Both the position numbers and the translations under genes were made by a program. A model generated the notes under the pieces. It was given only the letters and a program-made list of their open reading frames with translations. It did no database searches and had not been told where the DNA came from. 7,160 bases of DNA from Sphingomonas sp. (GTDB taxonomy: Bacteria > Pseudomonadota > Alphaproteobacteria > Sphingomonadales > Sphingomonadaceae): positions 1-7,160 of the forward strand of contig JAJNQF010000153.1 in the NCBI GenBank assembly GCA_021154945.1, given 5' to 3'. Below, piece by piece: positions 4,541 to 7,160 of this stretch. Within the stretch, counting starts at the first letter, position 1; every line of letters starts with the position of its first letter.

Positions 4541-5928
4541 CGTTCGCGGGCCGCTTCGGAGACGTCGCGCGATACCGGGTCGAGCATATAGTCGAGCAGG
4601 CGCCGGCGGCCGGTGCGGATGTCAGCGGTGACCGCGAGGCCGGGGGTCAGGGTCATCTTGCGCCCGTCCGCGGTCACGGTGCGCTGGTCCATCGCGATCC
4701 GCGCCATGTAATAGGACGGCCCCTTCTCGTCCTGCACCGCGTCGCGGCTGACCGAGACGATCCGGCCCGGCACCGTGCCGAACCGGGTGAAGGGATAGGC
4801 TTCGAGCTTGAGCGAGACCGGCTGCCCGGCGCGAACGAAGCCCGCGTCGCGGTTGAGTAGCTTGGCCTCGACGGTCAGCTTGCCGTCGGGGACCACCACC
4901 ATCAGCGCGCGGACCGGCTCGACCACGCCGCCGACGGTGTGGATCGCCAATTGCTGGACGGTGCCGTCGACCGGCGCGACCAGCCGCTGCATCCGGCTCT
5001 GCTGGCTGGCCTTGGCAAGATCCTGGCGGCGCTGCATTGCGTCCGACTGCGCCTTGGCGAGATCGCCGAGTGCGGTCTGGCGGGCCTGTTCGCGCGAATG
5101 GTTGAGTTCCTCGCCGAACCGCTGCGCCTCCGACAGCCCGCGCGTGCGCTGTTGCGCGGCGACGTCGCGGCTGCCCATCTCGCTATGCCGCTGGCGCTGC
5201 ATGTCGAGCACCCGCAAGCCACTGGCATAGCCGCGCGCCGCCAGCGTCTCGACCGCCTTGACCTGGCGCTCCATCAGCGGCCGGTTGGCGTCGAGCGCGC
5301 GTACCTGATCGGCTGCCCCTGCCGCATCGGCAAGCGCGGAGCGACGCGCGGCGGCGAGCCCGGCATCGGCGGCGCGGGCGCTGCCGAGTTGCGCGGCGAC
5401 CAGCCGGCGCTGCGTGTCCAGCACGTCGGCGGGCGTGCCGGGCGGCGCGACGAACACGCCGCGCCCCCCGCTCAGCCCGTCGACGATCGCGGCGTTGCGC
5501 GCCACGTCGATCTCGGCGGTGAGCAATGCCTGGCGCGCCTGCGCTTCGTCGGCCGACGACAGGGTCGGATCGAGATCGACCAGCGGCTGGCCGCGCTTGA
5601 CGACATCGCCGTCATGAACCCAGATCTTGCGGACCAGCCCACCGCTGACCGACTGGACCAGCTTGACGCTGTCGGCGGGGATCGTCCGTCCTTCCGCGGT
5701 CGCGACAATGTCGACATGGCCGAGCGTCAGCCAAAGGGCGGTCGCCGCCATCCCGCCGAGCAGCAGCCAGGTGGTGATGCGCGCGGTCGGCGACACCGGG
5801 CGCTCGATCACCTCGAGCGCGGCGGGCAGGAACGCGGTCTCCAGCGGGATGCGACGGTCGCGGCGGGTGGCGCGATCCTCGATCCAGGCGCGACGGACGA
5901 GCGACAGATGATGGGTGAGCGCGGTCAT
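4537..5928 (-). CDS. HlyD-family type I secretion membrane fusion protein
   Basis: A 463-residue periplasmic adaptor that links an inner-membrane ABC exporter to an outer-membrane TolC-type channel. It has a cytoplasmic N-terminus of about 50 residues, one transmembrane helix (about 51-70, ITTWLLLGGMAATALWLTLG), a first biotinyl/lipoyl-like half (88-120, with VSGGLVRKIWVHDGDVV and GQPLVDLD), a long Ala/Gln/Arg-rich coiled-coil region (about 122-315), the second lipoyl half starting APVDGTVQQL (318-327) and GGVV (333-336), a beta-barrel domain (about 350-440), and the family C-terminus PGLAVTADIRTGRRRLLDYM (429-448). Length is normal. The start at 5928 is chosen because its ATG overlaps the ABC gene stop as ATGA and gives a standard N-terminus. 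A 44-residue Arg/Pro-rich extension in the same frame would lie inside the ABC gene. It is evidently co-translated with that gene. Sphingan clusters carry an analogous adaptor (atrB). Confidence 0.92.
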   Translation of the reverse strand: MTALTHHLSLVRRAWIEDRATRRDRRIPLETAFLPAALEVIERPVSPTARITTWLLLGGMAATALWLTLGHVDIVATAEGRTIPADSVKLVQSVSGGLVRKIWVHDGDVVKRGQPLVDLDPTLSSADEAQARQALLTAEIDVARNAAIVDGLSGGRGVFVAPPGTPADVLDTQRRLVAAQLGSARAADAGLAAARRSALADAAGAADQVRALDANRPLMERQVKAVETLAARGYASGLRVLDMQRQRHSEMGSRDVAAQQRTRGLSEAQRFGEELNHSREQARQTALGDLAKAQSDAMQRRQDLAKASQQSRMQRLVAPVDGTVQQLAIHTVGGVVEPVRALMVVVPDGKLTVEAKLLNRDAGFVRAGQPVSLKLEAYPFTRFGTVPGRIVSVSRDAVQDEKGPSYYMARIAMDQRTVTADGRKMTLTPGLAVTADIRTGRRRLLDYMLDPVSRDVSEAARER

Positions 5929-7160
5929 GAGGTGATTCCGTACAGGACGCCCATCTGGCGTCGGTAGAGGTCGGCGTAGCGGCCGTCGTGGCTGAGCAGC
6001 TCGTCGTGCGATCCCTGTTCGACCAGGCGGCCTTTCTCGAGCGCGACGATCCGGTCGCACTGGCGGATCGCGGACAGGCGATGGGCGATGATGATGACGG
6101 TGCGGCCGACCGCCATCTGCTTCAGGTTGGTCTGGATGATCTCCTCGCTCTCGGCGTCGAGCGCGGAGGTCGCCTCGTCGAAGATCAGGATGCGCGGCTG
6201 GGTGACGAGCGCGCGGGCGATCGCGAGCCGCTGGCGCTGGCCGCCCGACAGGTTGGCGCCGCGCTCCTCGATCATCGTGTCATAGCCCTGCGGCATCCGC
6301 GTGATGAACTCGTGCGCCCCCGCCATCTCGGCGGCGGCCATCACCTTGTCGATCGGCAGCGCGGGGTTGGCGAGCGCGATGTTCTCGCGCACCGTGCGGT
6401 TGAACAGCACGTTCTCCTGCAACACCACGCCGATCTGGCGACGCAGCCACGCGGGATCGATCTGCGCGACGTCGACCCCGTCGACCAGCACGCGGCCGTT
6501 GGCGGGGACGTAGAGCCGCTGGAGCAGCTTCGTCAGCGTCGACTTGCCCGATCCCGACGAGCCGACGATGCCCAGCGTCGACCCGGCGGGGATGGCGAGG
6601 TCGATGTCGTCGAGCGTCCACGGACCATCGTCGACATAGCGGAAGCGGACGTTCTCGAACGTCACGCTGCCGCGGATCGCAGGCAGCGCGGTCTGGCTGC
6701 CGGCACCCGGCTCGACGCGGTGGTTGAGGACGTCGCCGAGCCGCTCGACCGCGATCCGGACCTGCTGGAACTCCTGCCACAGCTGCGCCATGCGGATCAC
6801 CGGGCCCGACACGCGCTGCGCGAACATGTTGAACGCGACCAAGCCGCCGACGGTCAGGTCGTGCGCGATCACCGCCTGCGCGCCGAAATACAGGATCGCC
6901 GCCATGTTGAGCTTGGAGATCAGCTGGATCGCGTTGTTGCCGGTGTTGCCGAGGTCGATGACGCGCTGGTTGGCGGCCGAATAGCCTGCGAGGCGGCGCT
7001 CCCAGGCGTCCTGCCACTGCGGTTCGACCGCGGCGGCCTTGACCGTCTGGATCCCGGCGATGCTCTCGACCAGCAGAGCGTTGTTGGCCGCACCGCGCTC
7101 GAACTTCTCGTCGAGCCGACTGCGCAGCGGGCCGGTCACGAGCAGCGCGACCCCGGCGCC
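5925..7160 (-). CDS. HlyB-type ABC exporter, membrane and ATPase part (partial at N-terminus)
   Basis: The frame is open through the right edge, giving 411 residues of an ABC exporter that fuses a membrane domain to an ATPase. Counting from the window edge, residues 1-150 are the end of the membrane domain (SIAGIQTVKAAAVEPQW, then two hydrophobic helices and the GLVAFNMFAQRVSGPV segment typical of type I secretion exporters). The ATPase follows: Walker A GSSGSGKST (200-208), Q-loop near 248 (LQENVLFNRTVRENI), signature LSGGQRQR (304-311), Walker B ILIFDE (324-329), D-loop SALD (332-335) and H-loop His360 in IIAHRL. All key residues are intact, so it should be active. The closest match by pattern is the HlyB/RTX class, usually about 700 residues with an N-terminal C39-like domain, which would lie outside the window. 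It overlaps the HlyD start by 4 bp (ATGA). Sphingan clusters carry an analogous exporter (atrD). The substrate is not visible here. Confidence 0.93.
   Translation of the reverse strand, partial: GAGVALLVTGPLRSRLDEKFERGAANNALLVESIAGIQTVKAAAVEPQWQDAWERRLAGYSAANQRVIDLGNTGNNAIQLISKLNMAAILYFGAQAVIAHDLTVGGLVAFNMFAQRVSGPVIRMAQLWQEFQQVRIAVERLGDVLNHRVEPGAGSQTALPAIRGSVTFENVRFRYVDDGPWTLDDIDLAIPAGSTLGIVGSSGSGKSTLTKLLQRLYVPANGRVLVDGVDVAQIDPAWLRRQIGVVLQENVLFNRTVRENIALANPALPIDKVMAAAEMAGAHEFITRMPQGYDTMIEERGANLSGGQRQRLAIARALVTQPRILIFDEATSALDAESEEIIQTNLKQMAVGRTVIIIAHRLSAIRQCDRIVALEKGRLVEQGSHDELLSHDGRYADLYRRQMGVLYGITS

Noticed and set aside
4939..5967. Plus-strand frame (342 aa) antisense to the HlyD gene
   Set aside because: Shadow composition, no motif, and the opposite strand encodes a clear HlyD protein.
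5929..6060. 44-residue N-terminal extension of the HlyD protein
   Set aside because: Arg/Pro-rich sequence lying wholly inside the ABC gene. The ATG at 5928 overlaps the ABC stop as ATGA and gives a normal adaptor N-terminus.

Overview
The window looks like part of an exopolysaccharide and secretion locus from a high-GC alphaproteobacterium, most likely a sphingomonad (Sphingomonas or a close relative). The basis is GC-rich codon use, the frequency of GATCG-type words, the short H..(x)AA.(Y/F) helical proteins that I associate with sphingomonad genomes, and the pairing of Wzx/Wzy-type genes with a HlyB/HlyD-type transporter, which recalls sphingan clusters. This assignment is from memory and was not searched.

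Layout. At the left edge (1-369, minus) is the N-terminal third of a Wzx-like polysaccharide flippase, cut by the window. A 319-bp divergent intergenic region (370-688) follows. It carries two copies of an operator-like repeat and several inverted repeats. A two-gene plus-strand unit comes next: an acyltransferase-3 family O-acyltransferase (689-1825), whose stop overlaps the start of a polytopic Wzy-like polymerase candidate (1825-3150). The stretch from 3151 to 3961 holds two very short minus-strand genes (56 and 62 aa). Each has a strong Shine-Dalgarno sequence, and they align to each other without gaps over about 25 residues. Around them are a long hairpin, a palindrome and a pair of overlapping inverted repeats. 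A secreted LprI/DUF1311-like protein (3962-4525, plus) converges, with an 11-bp gap, on a minus-strand HlyD-type adaptor (4537-5928). That adaptor is coupled by an ATGA overlap to a HlyB-type ABC exporter (5925-7160), which is cut by the right edge.

How the parts fit. The flippase, acyltransferase and polymerase are the membrane steps of a Wzx/Wzy-type surface polysaccharide: lipid-linked repeat export, decoration and chain polymerisation. The ABC protein and adaptor are the inner-membrane half of a type I secretion system. Neither a TolC-like outer-membrane partner nor a recognisable substrate is in the window. Known sphingan clusters carry an analogous ABC/adaptor pair (atrD/atrB), so a secreted protein linked to the polysaccharide is plausible but not shown here.

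I see no RNA gene, insertion sequence, CRISPR array or clear horizontal-transfer scar. The least ordinary parts are the pair of related mini-proteins with their structured flanks, the repeated dyad between the divergent polysaccharide genes, and the polymerase candidate, which I recognise by architecture only.
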